A DNA stretch of 64,000 nucleotides, taken from an uncultured Lachnospiraceae bacterium. GTDB taxonomy: Bacteria; Bacillota; Clostridia; Lachnospirales; Lachnospiraceae. The DNA is taken from NCBI GenBank assembly GCA_947173495.1, contig CAMWFQ010000009.1:62001-126000 (forward strand), in the 5' to 3' direction. The notes beneath the pieces are model-generated. The model was given only the letters and a program-made list of their open reading frames with translations. It searched no databases and was not told where the DNA came from. The position numbers and the translations under genes were made by a program. This document shows, one piece after another, positions 9,060 through 17,838 of the stretch (positions are counted from its first letter, which is position 1; every line of letters begins with the position of its first letter).

Positions 9060-9770
9060 TCACCAGTTCAGAGGAGATTTGGTATAGTCAAGGTACATGA
9101 CGTTTTCGGGGATCTGCTCCGGGCGGACAGCGATATCCATGACAGCTGCTGCGGCCTGGCCGGCGGTAATGGCATCCGGTGAGAGCCGTGCCCCTTCTCC
9201 ACCCATGTCGGTTTTCATCCAGCCGGGATGATAGCAGAATACCCGGATTCCCCGCCCCTGCATCTGGTTGGAAAAGGTTTTGGAGGCCATGTTGCAGGCG
9301 GCCTTGGACATGCTGTAGCCGTATTCTCCCTTCCGGGTACAGTCTCCTACGCTTCCGGCTTCAGAAGTGACATTCATTACAACGGAGCCCTGCTTCAGAA
9401 AAGGAAGCGCATATTTCATGACGCGAAGAGGGCCAAGGCTGTTTACGTTATAAAGCAGGAGACAGCGGTCAATATCGGTTTCCTCCAGGGGTACCCTGTC
9501 AGATTCAAAGAAAATTCCCGCTATATTATAAAGGATGTCAATGGAAGCCCGGGAAGCGGCCAGATCCTGCAGAGCCTCTGACACTTCTCCGGTACTGGAC
9601 AGATCGCATTTCCTGATGGTAAGGGCTGAGAAATCCTTCTGAAGAGATAAGAGAGAATCGGTGAGCTGGTATTCCAGAGCAAATACCCGGTCTCCGGCCT
9701 CCAGATGCCTGCGGGCAACAGCGTATCCCAGCCCTTTTCCCGCTCCGGTGACTAAAACAAAACGGCTCAT
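9060..9770 (-). CDS. Short-chain dehydrogenase/reductase (SDR)
   Basis: A 236-residue classical SDR: cofactor motif TGAGKGLG at residues 8-15, NIAG around 84-87, an active-site Ser in NVTSEAGS and YSMSK (Tyr-x3-Lys) near residue 150. It should be an NAD(P)H-dependent reductase of unknown substrate. The start overlaps the end of the VOC gene by 4 nt, so the two are translated together. It ends just short of the bidirectional terminator. Confidence 0.88.
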   Translation of the reverse strand: MSRFVLVTGAGKGLGYAVARRHLEAGDRVFALEYQLTDSLLSLQKDFSALTIRKCDLSSTGEVSEALQDLAASRASIDILYNIAGIFFESDRVPLEETDIDRCLLLYNVNSLGPLRVMKYALPFLKQGSVVMNVTSEAGSVGDCTRKGEYGYSMSKAACNMASKTFSNQMQGRGIRVFCYHPGWMKTDMGGEGARLSPDAITAGQAAAAVMDIAVRPEQIPENVMYLDYTKSPLNW

Positions 9771-10237
9771 TCTGATAACACCTCCCCGTCTTTTTCAAGG
9801 AGTTCCAGAATCACATTCATGGAATCCATGGCATCAAGATAGGCATAGCTGCCTCCGGGAAAATCTCCTTTTTGGGTGAGGCAGGCTCCCATGGATTCAC
9901 AGTCCCGGATACATCCTTCCATATTTTTGACTGCGAAAGCGATATGATGGATGCCGGGGCCGTTCTTGTCCAGGCATTCTTTCCAGTAAGAGGGAGTATC
10001 GTCTACAGGCTGGATCAATTCCAATTCAATGTTTTCAAAGGTAAATCCCACCTGATAGATGCGTCCGTTGAGAGGCTGGCCGCGGTAGAGGGCGCGAGTC
10101 TGTTCATAGCCGCAGGATTCGGTGATTTCCTGGGGGGGAAGATTCAGGAATTTCTCCCATGCGGCTTTAGAGGTGTGGATATTCGCAGTCAGGATACCGA
10201 TTTGTGTGACGATTCGCTTTCTGAAGGTTTTCTGCAT
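9767..10237 (-). CDS. VOC superfamily protein (glyoxalase/epimerase-like)
   Basis: A 156-residue vicinal-oxygen-chelate protein: TQIGILTANIHTSKAAWEKF at the N terminus, the metal-ligand pair GIHHIAFAV in the second beta-alpha-beta unit, and a C-terminal MNVILELLE Glu. It resembles methylmalonyl-CoA epimerase and glyoxalase I, but neither function can be assigned. SD aaggag lies upstream of the ATG. First gene of a two-gene operon with the SDR. Confidence 0.8.
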   Translation of the reverse strand: MQKTFRKRIVTQIGILTANIHTSKAAWEKFLNLPPQEITESCGYEQTRALYRGQPLNGRIYQVGFTFENIELELIQPVDDTPSYWKECLDKNGPGIHHIAFAVKNMEGCIRDCESMGACLTQKGDFPGGSYAYLDAMDSMNVILELLEKDGEVLSE

Positions 10238-10267
10238 AGTGTATGTATCTCCTTTCGTATGGTTTAT

Positions 10268-10347
10268 TATGAAAGTTCAGCGCTCCGGCGCTGAACTGCG
10301 CGAGAACGGGGTCACGAAGTGACATCTTCCTCTCCCGTTTTCTGCGC
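10268..10347 (-). promoter_or_regulatory. Structured 5' leader of the VOC-SDR operon
   Basis: Read on the minus strand: nested stems TGCGC/GCGCA, AACGGG/CCCGTT and GTCAC-ttc-GTGAC, followed by a perfect 10-bp hairpin AGTTCAGCGC/GCGCTGAACT about 30 nt before the start. The tgcgcagaaaacggg segment is similar to the gcgcagaaaagggg tail of the dispersed elements. It may be a regulatory leader or a decayed repeat. Confidence 0.45.
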
Positions 10348-10522
10348 ATCCGCCGGAAAAGCTGTTAATGATAAATGATAGTATATCCTATATTGAAAGA
10401 AAAAGCAATAAAACAATAATAAACGAAAATAAATAATTTATTGAATTTTGTGCATTTGTAACAAAAATCGACATTTATATTTGTGAATTACAGAAAATGT
10501 AGGAAATATACAAAAAAACAGA

Positions 10523-10550
10523 TTGAAAAAATAAACAAGAATAGTATAAT
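10523..10550 (+). promoter_or_regulatory. Promoter of the sugar-import operon
   Basis: TTGAAA (10523-10528), 16 bp, then a perfect TATAAT (10545-10550). The surrounding region is strongly AT-rich. Transcription would begin about 10557, upstream of the 24-bp inverted repeat at 10577. Confidence 0.75.
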
Positions 10551-10576
10551 AAAAAACAAGAAACGAAAATAAAAGA

Positions 10577-10600
10577 AAACATTTCGCAAGTAAAATGTTT
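10577..10600 (+). promoter_or_regulatory. Probable operator: 8-bp inverted repeat
   Basis: AAACATTT, 8 bp, AAATGTTT: a perfect dyad just downstream of the -10 box and before the SD aaggagg. Its symmetry fits a dimeric repressor; candidates encoded nearby are the LacI protein (1211) and the DeoR protein within this operon (16241). Confidence 0.5.
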
Positions 10601-10626
10601 CTACCAAAAAGAAGGAGGTAGTTGTT

Positions 10627-12045
10627 ATGAAGAAGCGAATGAGAAAAGTGATGGCCTTATGCCTGGCAGCTTTGATGACTGCATCACTGGCAGGATGCGG
10701 AGAAAAAGAGAATACGCCGCCTGCCGCTTCCGATTCGTCCGATGCTTCAGAAGGTTCTTCAGCGGAAAGCACCGGGGCTGAGGAATCTGCAAATGATGCA
10801 GAAGAGACAGAAGGAACAGAAAATGCAGGAGAATCTTCCTGGGATCTGTCCGGAGAGATTACGGTAACCGCATGGAATTCTTCTTATACTGCGATCGTGG
10901 AAGGAGCAAAGCAGTTTATGGAGATGCATCCGGAGGCAACAATCACAGTGGAACAGGTGGCGGACAATACCAAGCTGTTTACACAGCTTGCGGCTGGAAC
11001 GGGCGTACCCGATATCATGCAGTTCCAGAACAGAGATAACCCTACGGCTTTTGATAAATATGCGGGTTCCTTCCTGGACATTTCCGATCTGATGTCCCAA
11101 TATGAAAAGGACATCATGCCGGCGGTTATTCCGTTGCTGAAGGATGGGGATACCTGGTATTCGGCACCCTGGGATGTGGCGCCGGCCCTGTTGTTCTACA
11201 GAACAGATATTTTTGAAGAGTGCGGTGTGAATCCGGATGACATCAAGACCTGGGATGACTATATTGAAGCCGGTAAGGTGATCAATGAAAAGACGAATGG
11301 CAAGACGAAGATCATGGGCTTTGACTATAATGGAACCAGCAGCTTTGATATGCCTCTGATCATCTTTTACGAGGAGTCAGGTTCTTTCTTTGATGAGAAT
11401 GGGGACGTACAGTTCAACAGTGAAGCGGTAAAGACGGCCTTTACCATCTTCCAGAAAATGGTGGATGAAGATATCGCCATGAATCTGCCCAGTGAGTGGA
11501 CGGACAGGATCACAGCACTGACCAACGATAATCTGTGTACCGTACCTTATGGCGTATGGTTTGCCGGAACGTTGAAGGAAAATCTGGCGGATCAGGCGGG
11601 GAAATGGTCCTGCATGGGACTGCCTTCCGTAGGCGAGAATGGAAACAATCAGGCAAACTCCGGGGGTTCTACGGTTATGGTATCTGCTAATACCAAGTAT
11701 CCTGAGCTTTGTAAAGGATTTATAGAATGGTTCCTGCTTTCCACAGAAGGAAGCCGTATCAATATGGAAGTATCCACTCTGTTTGATGCCTATATGCCGG
11801 CTTATTCAGATGAATCGTATACGAAAGTGGACGACTATTTCGGAATGTCTCCGGCAGGCCTGGCGGGCGAACTGTGTTCGGAAATTCCGGATCTTCCTTT
11901 CCCGGCTTACTTTACGGACATCGGACAGATTTTCCAGTCTGACGCCATTGGACCTTATTTCGTGGATGGAAAGGATATGGAAACGGTTTTGAATGAAGCC
12001 ACAGAAAAAGCGCAGAAGCAGCTTGAATATCTGAGGAATGAATAA
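10627..12045 (+). CDS. Sugar ABC transporter substrate-binding lipoprotein
   Basis: A 472-residue family 1 extracellular solute-binding protein. The signal peptide (residues 1-24) ends in the lipobox LAGC, giving a lipid-anchored protein outside the membrane. An acidic Ser/Glu-rich linker (about 27-70) precedes the two-lobed binding domain beginning at GEITVTAWNSS. It should capture an oligosaccharide or sugar for the permeases at 12190 and 13094; no ATPase gene is in the window, so a shared MsmX-type ATPase encoded elsewhere is expected. SD aaggagg at 7-nt spacing. Confidence 0.92.
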   Translation: MKKRMRKVMALCLAALMTASLAGCGEKENTPPAASDSSDASEGSSAESTGAEESANDAEETEGTENAGESSWDLSGEITVTAWNSSYTAIVEGAKQFMEMHPEATITVEQVADNTKLFTQLAAGTGVPDIMQFQNRDNPTAFDKYAGSFLDISDLMSQYEKDIMPAVIPLLKDGDTWYSAPWDVAPALLFYRTDIFEECGVNPDDIKTWDDYIEAGKVINEKTNGKTKIMGFDYNGTSSFDMPLIIFYEESGSFFDENGDVQFNSEAVKTAFTIFQKMVDEDIAMNLPSEWTDRITALTNDNLCTVPYGVWFAGTLKENLADQAGKWSCMGLPSVGENGNNQANSGGSTVMVSANTKYPELCKGFIEWFLLSTEGSRINMEVSTLFDAYMPAYSDESYTKVDDYFGMSPAGLAGELCSEIPDLPFPAYFTDIGQIFQSDAIGPYFVDGKDMETVLNEATEKAQKQLEYLRNE

Positions 12046-12076
12046 ACCCATATAAAAAAGGCTTTGCAAGCCGTTG

Positions 12077-12107
12077 GCGGCGGCACTTGAAAGAAGTGTC
12101 CGCCGCT
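12077..12107 (+). terminator. Intercistronic hairpin (attenuator) after the binding-protein gene
   Basis: GCGGCGGCACTT pairs with AAGTGTCCGCCGC (one bulge), followed by tttgtt. It lies between the binding-protein gene and the permease genes, where partial termination or 3'-end protection gives more binding protein than permease. Confidence 0.7.
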
Positions 12108-12189
12108 TTGTTAAATTTTCGGTCTGTTATAGAACCCGGCAAAAACCGGCCGGTTCCTGTAGGAGATTCGTGCAGGAAGGGAGAGATGT

Positions 12190-13053
12190 ATGAGTTACAG
12201 ATTAAAAATGAAAATAGCCCCCTGGTGCTTTATCGCTCCGTTTTTTATTGTTTTTCTCATCTTTGCAGTTTATCCGGTGATCTATTCCGTGATATTGAGC
12301 TTCGGCACCTACAAGGGCGGACAGGTAAGCTTATCAGGACTGCGGAATTATTCCTTTTTACTTTCGGATAAGTCATTTTTCCAGGCGATTCTGAACACCT
12401 TTAAAATTGGTCTGATTCAGGTGCCTGTTATGATTTTTCTTGCCATTTTTCTGGCATGTCTTATGAATTCCAGGTTGATTAAAGGAAAAGGATTTTTCAG
12501 GATGGCAATCTTTATTCCGGTTCTGATCGATGCGGTGAGCTATTCCGTTATCTTTTCGCTGCTTTTTAATGACAAGGGATTCATCAACAGTATGATTGCC
12601 AGGATGGGCCTGATTCCTCAGTCCTGGTATACCAATGCGGGTCTGGCTACCATGATGATTGTGATTGCCCAGACCTGGAAATGGACGGGCTATAATATGA
12701 TCATTATTTTGTCGGGGCTGCAGAATATACCGGGAGAGCTGTATGAAGCGGCCGCCATAGATGGCGCCGGCCGCATCCAGCAGTTTTTCAGAATCACCAT
12801 TCCGCTGCTTCGGAACATGATCCTGATGGTTTTAGTGACCTCTGTCAACGGCGCAGTCCAGATGTTTACAGAGCCGAATATCATTACCCATGGCGGTCCC
12901 ACGGGAAGCACGACCACGGTTATGTTTTATCTCTATAATATGGGCTTTAAGAACTTCAATTTCGGTATTGCGTGTGCCGGCTCTTATGTGGTTGTTGCCA
13001 TTGTAGTGCTTCTGACCATAGTTCAGCTGCAGGCGGGAAAGGAGAAAGACTGA
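12190..13053 (+). CDS. Sugar ABC transporter permease (MalF/UgpA type)
   Basis: A 287-residue inner-membrane protein with about six membrane segments. The conserved EAA loop that docks the ATPase is ELYEAAAIDGAGRIQQFFRITIPLL (shown in two parts: ELYEAAAIDGAGR, IQQFFRITIPLL). It should pair with the following permease in a heterodimeric channel. SD gggagag before the ATG. Confidence 0.9.
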   Translation: MSYRLKMKIAPWCFIAPFFIVFLIFAVYPVIYSVILSFGTYKGGQVSLSGLRNYSFLLSDKSFFQAILNTFKIGLIQVPVMIFLAIFLACLMNSRLIKGKGFFRMAIFIPVLIDAVSYSVIFSLLFNDKGFINSMIARMGLIPQSWYTNAGLATMMIVIAQTWKWTGYNMIIILSGLQNIPGELYEAAAIDGAGRIQQFFRITIPLLRNMILMVLVTSVNGAVQMFTEPNIITHGGPTGSTTTVMFYLYNMGFKNFNFGIACAGSYVVVAIVVLLTIVQLQAGKEKD

Positions 13054-13093
13054 CAATGCCGCAGAGGAACCTGCAGGAAACGGAGGTGTAAGG

Positions 13094-13930
13094 TTGAAAA
13101 TGAAGAACAAGACAAGGCTGGCATCCTTTATCTGCTATTGTCTGCTTGCAGTTTGTGTGGTACTGACCCTGTTCCCCTATTTGTGGACGTTTCTGGCAGC
13201 TACCCATACCAATTCCCAGGTATTCAATTTTGAATACAGCTTTAAACTGGGGAGCAATCTGATTCAAAATTACTATGATCTGCTGGAGGCGCTGCCGATC
13301 TGGAATAATCTGTTCAGCTCGCTTTTCGTTGCGGCTGTTTATACGGTGCTGATTCTTTTGATTGATTCTATGGCAGGGTATGGATTTTCTCAGTATCAGT
13401 TTAAGGGCCGTGATACGTTGTTTATCGTAATACTGGCGGCAATGATGATTCCGGTTCAGGTACTGATGGTGCCTTTGTATATCCAGTTTTCAAAGATGAA
13501 TATGGTGGATTCCTGGTGGGGAATCATCCTGTCCGGACTGCCGGGCGCTTTCGGAGTGTTTCTGATGCGGCAGGCCATGCTTTCCTTCCCCAGGGATTTG
13601 GTGGAGTCGGCCAGAATAGATGGGGCGGGGGAAGCGAGAAATTTCTTTACGATTGTGCTGCCCAATATGAAGCCGGCGCTGACTTCTCTGGGAATATTGT
13701 CCTTTGTGAATCAGTGGGGAAACTATTATGTTCCGCTGGTTTTGCTGAATACCACCGAAAAGTATACGGTCCCGGTGGCAATTTCGCTGCTGGCCCAGCC
13801 CAACTTTGACATCAATTATGGAGCGCTGATGCTGGGAGCATGTATGGCAGTACTGCCGATTATGGTATTTTTTCTGATCTTCCAGAAAAACTTTATTGAT
13901 GGTATGATGGCAGGAGCAATCAAAGGTTAG
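13094..13930 (+). CDS. Sugar ABC transporter permease (MalG/UgpE type)
   Basis: A 278-residue partner permease with about six membrane segments and the EAA loop DLVESARIDGAGEARNFF. The start is either TTG at 13094 (SD ggagg at 7-nt spacing, preferred) or ATG at 13100, two codons later. The C terminus FIDGMMAGAIKG is typical of this subunit. Confidence 0.9.
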   Translation: MKMKNKTRLASFICYCLLAVCVVLTLFPYLWTFLAATHTNSQVFNFEYSFKLGSNLIQNYYDLLEALPIWNNLFSSLFVAAVYTVLILLIDSMAGYGFSQYQFKGRDTLFIVILAAMMIPVQVLMVPLYIQFSKMNMVDSWWGIILSGLPGAFGVFLMRQAMLSFPRDLVESARIDGAGEARNFFTIVLPNMKPALTSLGILSFVNQWGNYYVPLVLLNTTEKYTVPVAISLLAQPNFDINYGALMLGACMAVLPIMVFFLIFQKNFIDGMMAGAIKG

Positions 13931-13967
13931 GAACGGCTTTACAGAGAAAGAAAGGAGGTTGAGAAGG

Positions 13968-15323
13968 ATGAGATTTAAAGAAGGATTTGCCTGGGGTGCG
14001 GCCACGGCGTCCTATCAGAATGAAGGCGGAGCGAGAGAAGATGGAAAAGGGTTATCCGTCTGGGATGTGTTTACACATGAAAAGGGAAGAGTGGCGGATG
14101 GGACGAATGGGGATATTGCTTCCGATCAGTACCACAGGATCAGTGAAGATATAAGAATCATGAAAGAGCTTTCCATGAACGCTTATCGTTTTTCTCTTTC
14201 ATGGCCCAGGATTTTGCCGGAAGGAACGGGAAGAGTCAATGAGAAGGGGCTGGATTTTTATGACAGGCTGGTAGACGAGCTCCTGGAAAATGAGATCGTT
14301 CCTTATATCACACTGTTTCACTGGGATCTTCCCTATGAGCTGTTCTGCCGTGGCGGATGGATGAATCCGGATATGCCCAAATGGTTTGGGGAGTATGCGG
14401 CGGTGGCGGTGGAGAGGCTCTCAGACAGAGTGGATCACTGGATCACTCAGAATGAACCACAGTGCTATATCGGAAGCGGCCTGGCGGCGGGGATCCACGC
14501 GCCGGGACTTAAGATGAACCGGAAGGACTATCTGCTGGCAGCACACCATTCTCTTCTGGCACATGGCCATGGCGTACAGGCGGTCCGCGCAAACGCGAAA
14601 AAGAAGCCGGTGACAGGCTATGCGCCTGCGGCCTGGTGGCTCTGGTCGCCGGTCAGTGAAGATCCCCGGGATATAGAGGCATGCAGAAAGCAGACCTTTA
14701 ACGCGGCCTCAGACCAGACAGGCGGAAGCTCCTGGTGGATGGATCCGGTCTTTCTTGGAGAATATCCTGAGAGCGGTGTGGAGAGTGCAGGAGAAGATTT
14801 TCCGGCGATCGGGCAGGATGATATGAGAATCATCTCCCAGCCCATTGATTTTCTGGGGATCAATGTCTATCAGACCTATCCGGGAAAGGCGGATGAAGAG
14901 GGAAACTGCATCACAGTAGCACACAGGCCCGGCTATGATAAAACGGCTTATCCATGGCCGGTCACTCCGCAGGCACTGTACTGGGGACCAAAGTTTTTTG
15001 CAGAACGCTATCACACGCAGATTATTGTCACGGAAAATGGAATGTCCAATACCGATTGGGTTCATCTGGATGGAAAGGTTCATGATCCTCAGAGGATTGA
15101 CTTTACACACCGGTATTTACAACAACTGAAAAGAGCGGCTGCGGAAGGGATCGATATCGGCGGATACTTTCACTGGACCCTCACCGATAATTTTGAATGG
15201 GCTACCGGATTTGGAAACCGGTTCGGACTGGTTTATGTGGATTTTGAAACGCAGAAGAGGATTATCAAGGATTCCGGCTACTGGTATCAGAAGGTAATCG
15301 AGTCCAACGGAGAGATTATTTGA
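13968..15323 (+). CDS. GH1 beta-glucosidase (or 6-phospho-beta-glucosidase-like)
   Basis: A 451-residue glycoside hydrolase family 1 enzyme. The acid/base Glu is in NEP (residue 163) and the nucleophile Glu in TENG (residue 356); the N terminus FKEGFAWGAATASYQNEGG is the family signature. No signal peptide, so it cleaves imported sugar in the cytoplasm. Because uptake here is by an ABC system rather than a PTS, an unphosphorylated beta-glucoside is the likelier substrate. The frame opens at a TTG (13959) that would sit inside the SD; ATG 13968 follows aaaggagg at 9 nt and is chosen. Confidence 0.92.
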   Translation: MRFKEGFAWGAATASYQNEGGAREDGKGLSVWDVFTHEKGRVADGTNGDIASDQYHRISEDIRIMKELSMNAYRFSLSWPRILPEGTGRVNEKGLDFYDRLVDELLENEIVPYITLFHWDLPYELFCRGGWMNPDMPKWFGEYAAVAVERLSDRVDHWITQNEPQCYIGSGLAAGIHAPGLKMNRKDYLLAAHHSLLAHGHGVQAVRANAKKKPVTGYAPAAWWLWSPVSEDPRDIEACRKQTFNAASDQTGGSSWWMDPVFLGEYPESGVESAGEDFPAIGQDDMRIISQPIDFLGINVYQTYPGKADEEGNCITVAHRPGYDKTAYPWPVTPQALYWGPKFFAERYHTQIIVTENGMSNTDWVHLDGKVHDPQRIDFTHRYLQQLKRAAAEGIDIGGYFHWTLTDNFEWATGFGNRFGLVYVDFETQKRIIKDSGYWYQKVIESNGEII

Positions 15324-15360
15324 CTGCCGGGTGGTATGCAGTTAGAATGGAGGATAGAAT

Positions 15361-16218
15361 ATGAGCGGTAAATTTCCAAGGACGGAAGTGGAAGGGCTTT
15401 CTCTTTCCAGAATGATCATCGGAACCAACTGGATGGCAGGTTGGAGCCATACGAGCCCATCCGCTGACCATATGATACAGAAAGCGCATGCATCCGGCAG
15501 TTCTATTGTGCCCATGCTGGAAGTATTCATGCAGGCGGGAGTGGATACCATCATGGCGCCATTCTCGCAGCTGCCGACAGTCTGCCGGGCGTTGAAGGAA
15601 GCAGAGGAAAAGACGGGAAAAGAATTTATCATGATCGATACGCCCATCATCAATGTGGAGGACAGCCCGGAGGCGAGGAAAGAGGCAAAAGAGCTGATCT
15701 GCAAAGGGAAGCAGCTGGGAGCGAAGATTTGCCTGATCCATCATTCCAGTGCAGAGCAGCTGGTAAACAAGGGAAAGCAGACCATAGAGCGTCTGGGCGA
15801 TTACACATCCATGATCAGAGAGGCCGGGATGATACCGGGACTGTCAGCGCATATGCCGGAGCTGATCGTATACAGTGACCGGAATGGCTATGATGTGCAG
15901 ACCTATATTCAGATTTATAATTGTATGGGATTTTTGATGCAGGTGGAAATAGAGACAGTCAATCAGATCATTCATGAAGCCAAAAAGCCGGTAATGACCA
16001 TCAAATCTATGGCGGCGGGAAGATGTACTCCCTTTGTGGGACTGAATTTTTCATGGGCGACCATCCGGGATTGCGATATGGTGACGGTAGGGTGTTTTCA
16101 TGAAGAGGAAGCCAGGGAAGACATTGAAATCTCTCTGGCAGCACTGGAACATAGAAAAGTAAATATAGGAAAACGCAGCAGTCCGAACCGGAAGCAGGAT
16201 GCGTTCGGCAGGCAGTGA
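15361..16218 (+). CDS. Conserved TIM-barrel-like protein of unknown function
   Basis: A 285-residue cytoplasmic protein I cannot place firmly. Alternating strands and helices (VDTIMAPFSQLPTV, KICLIHHSSAEQLV, GLSAHMPELIVY, VMTIKSMAAGRCTPFVGL) suggest a TIM barrel, and the C-terminal DMVTVGCFHEEEARED is reminiscent of aldo/keto reductases without their catalytic tetrad being identified. It sits between the glucosidase and a DeoR regulator in a sugar operon, so a sugar-processing role is likely. Confidence 0.65.
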   Translation: MSGKFPRTEVEGLSLSRMIIGTNWMAGWSHTSPSADHMIQKAHASGSSIVPMLEVFMQAGVDTIMAPFSQLPTVCRALKEAEEKTGKEFIMIDTPIINVEDSPEARKEAKELICKGKQLGAKICLIHHSSAEQLVNKGKQTIERLGDYTSMIREAGMIPGLSAHMPELIVYSDRNGYDVQTYIQIYNCMGFLMQVEIETVNQIIHEAKKPVMTIKSMAAGRCTPFVGLNFSWATIRDCDMVTVGCFHEEEAREDIEISLAALEHRKVNIGKRSSPNRKQDAFGRQ

Positions 16219-16240
16219 AATCTGAGTGGGAGGGATGAGG

Positions 16241-17029
16241 ATGAGCAGCAATCTGGAACAGGGAATGTTTGTGGAAGAGAGAAAGAGCAGAATCGTTGAA
16301 TTTATCAACGAGCATGAAAAGGCAACGGTTCTTCAGCTGTGTGCAAAGTTTGAAGTGTCTAAGGCGACGATCCGGAATGATCTGAATGAACTGGACGAAA
16401 AGGGACTGATCAAGCGTACACATGGAGGAGCGATCTCCACTCACTCTGTGAATTACGAGATGAGTATTGTGAACCGGGGCGTGTGGCTTCAGAGTGAGAA
16501 GGAGGCTATTGCAAAACAGGCTCTCTCTTATATCAGGGATGGCGACTGCATCGGAATGGATGCGGGAACCACGACCTTTGAGCTGGTCAAGCTTTTGTCG
16601 GGCTTTTCCAGGCTGACGATCGTAACCTACGATCTGAATATTGCTGCTTATCTGGATGCCAACACAGAAAATACGGTTATTCTGGCAGGAGGAGAGATCC
16701 GGAAGCATTTTCATTATATGACGGGGGATGCGGCATTACATACATTGAAGGATCTGTATCTGGATGTACTCTTTCTGGCAGGAAACGGTGTGGATGCGCA
16801 GAAAGGCCTGACGACGCCCAATCTGGACACAGCCAGACTGAAAAAATGTATGATTATGAACGCCAGACATAAGGTGCTTCTGGCGGATCACAGTAAGATC
16901 AATAATGTATCTTTTTCCAAATATGCGGATTTGTCTGAGATTGATGTGTTTATCACGGACGCGGGCGCAGATAAAAAGAGTCTCAGGGCGATCGAGGACA
17001 AGGATGTGGAAGTAGTAGTGGTAAAATGA
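16241..17029 (+). CDS. DeoR/GlpR family transcriptional regulator
   Basis: A 262-residue regulator. The N-terminal winged HTH contains VLQLCAKFEVSKATIRNDLNEL (residues about 25-46, split as VLQLCAKFEVSKATIR, NDLNEL) and RTHGG; the C-terminal sugar-phosphate sensor has DGDCIGMDAGTTTFEL. Such proteins respond to a phosphorylated intermediate of the pathway they control. The frame is open from a GTG at 16226, but the ATG at 16241 has SD gggaggg and is preferred. Within the operon it probably autoregulates. Confidence 0.88.
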   Translation: MSSNLEQGMFVEERKSRIVEFINEHEKATVLQLCAKFEVSKATIRNDLNELDEKGLIKRTHGGAISTHSVNYEMSIVNRGVWLQSEKEAIAKQALSYIRDGDCIGMDAGTTTFELVKLLSGFSRLTIVTYDLNIAAYLDANTENTVILAGGEIRKHFHYMTGDAALHTLKDLYLDVLFLAGNGVDAQKGLTTPNLDTARLKKCMIMNARHKVLLADHSKINNVSFSKYADLSEIDVFITDAGADKKSLRAIEDKDVEVVVVK

Positions 17030-17072
17030 TGGAATCTCCCGCAAAAATCCGGCGGGACGAAAGGAAAATAAA

Positions 17073-17765
17073 ATGAACAGTAAAACAATTACGCGGGCCG
17101 GGCTGTGCAGAATGTTTGATCACACCTGCCTGAAGCCCTTTGCAGATCATGAGATGCTCACAAAGCTGTGCAGCGAGGCCAGGGAAGGAAACTTCGCAAT
17201 GGTGGCCATTAATTCTGCACCGGTGGCATTCTGTAAAAAATTGCTGAAAGGTACGGATGTCCATGTAGGAGCTGCAATCTCCTTTCCCCTTGGACAGACG
17301 ACGATAGAGACAAAAGTGTACGAAACTGAAAATGCAATTCAAAACGGCGCGGATGAGATCGATTATGTTTTGAACCTGGGAGAAGTGAAAAACGGAAATT
17401 TTGCCTATATCAGGGAAGAGATGGAGCGGATAACGGCAGTTTGCAGAGAGTATGGCGTATTGTGCAAAGTGATTTTTGAAAACTGCTATCTGAACAGGGA
17501 GGAAATCAGACATCTGGCGGAGATTGCGGCTGAGGTGAAGCCGGATTTCATTAAGACAAGCACTGGATTCGGCTCTTCAGGGGCGGATCCGGAGGATGTC
17601 CGTCTGATGAAGGAGACGGTGGGTACGCTGGTGAAGGTGAAAGCGGCAGGCGGGATTCGCAGCTGGGAGACGTGCCGGCAGATGATAGACGCCGGAGCGG
17701 ATCGGATCGGAACAAGCAGCAGCCTTGCCATACTGGAAGAGTTTGACAGACAAAATGGAATATAA
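17073..17765 (+). CDS. deoC: Deoxyribose-phosphate aldolase
   Basis: A 230-residue class I aldolase that splits 2-deoxyribose 5-phosphate to glyceraldehyde 3-phosphate and acetaldehyde, or acts on a related sugar phosphate. The Schiff-base Lys is in FIKTSTGFG, the second catalytic Lys in VKAAGGIRS, and KVIFENCYL gives another family motif. Length is normal for DeoC. In this operon it may cleave an intermediate made by the neighbouring isomerase-like proteins. A small hairpin TCCCGC/GCGGGA (17037-17057) precedes its SD. Confidence 0.92.
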   Translation: MNSKTITRAGLCRMFDHTCLKPFADHEMLTKLCSEAREGNFAMVAINSAPVAFCKKLLKGTDVHVGAAISFPLGQTTIETKVYETENAIQNGADEIDYVLNLGEVKNGNFAYIREEMERITAVCREYGVLCKVIFENCYLNREEIRHLAEIAAEVKPDFIKTSTGFGSSGADPEDVRLMKETVGTLVKVKAAGGIRSWETCRQMIDAGADRIGTSSSLAILEEFDRQNGI

Positions 17766-17838
17766 ATCAGGATGGAATAATGTGACGGATAAGCGATCGG
17801 CATATCCGGCAGTGAGGGATAAAATCGGAGGAGAGTAA

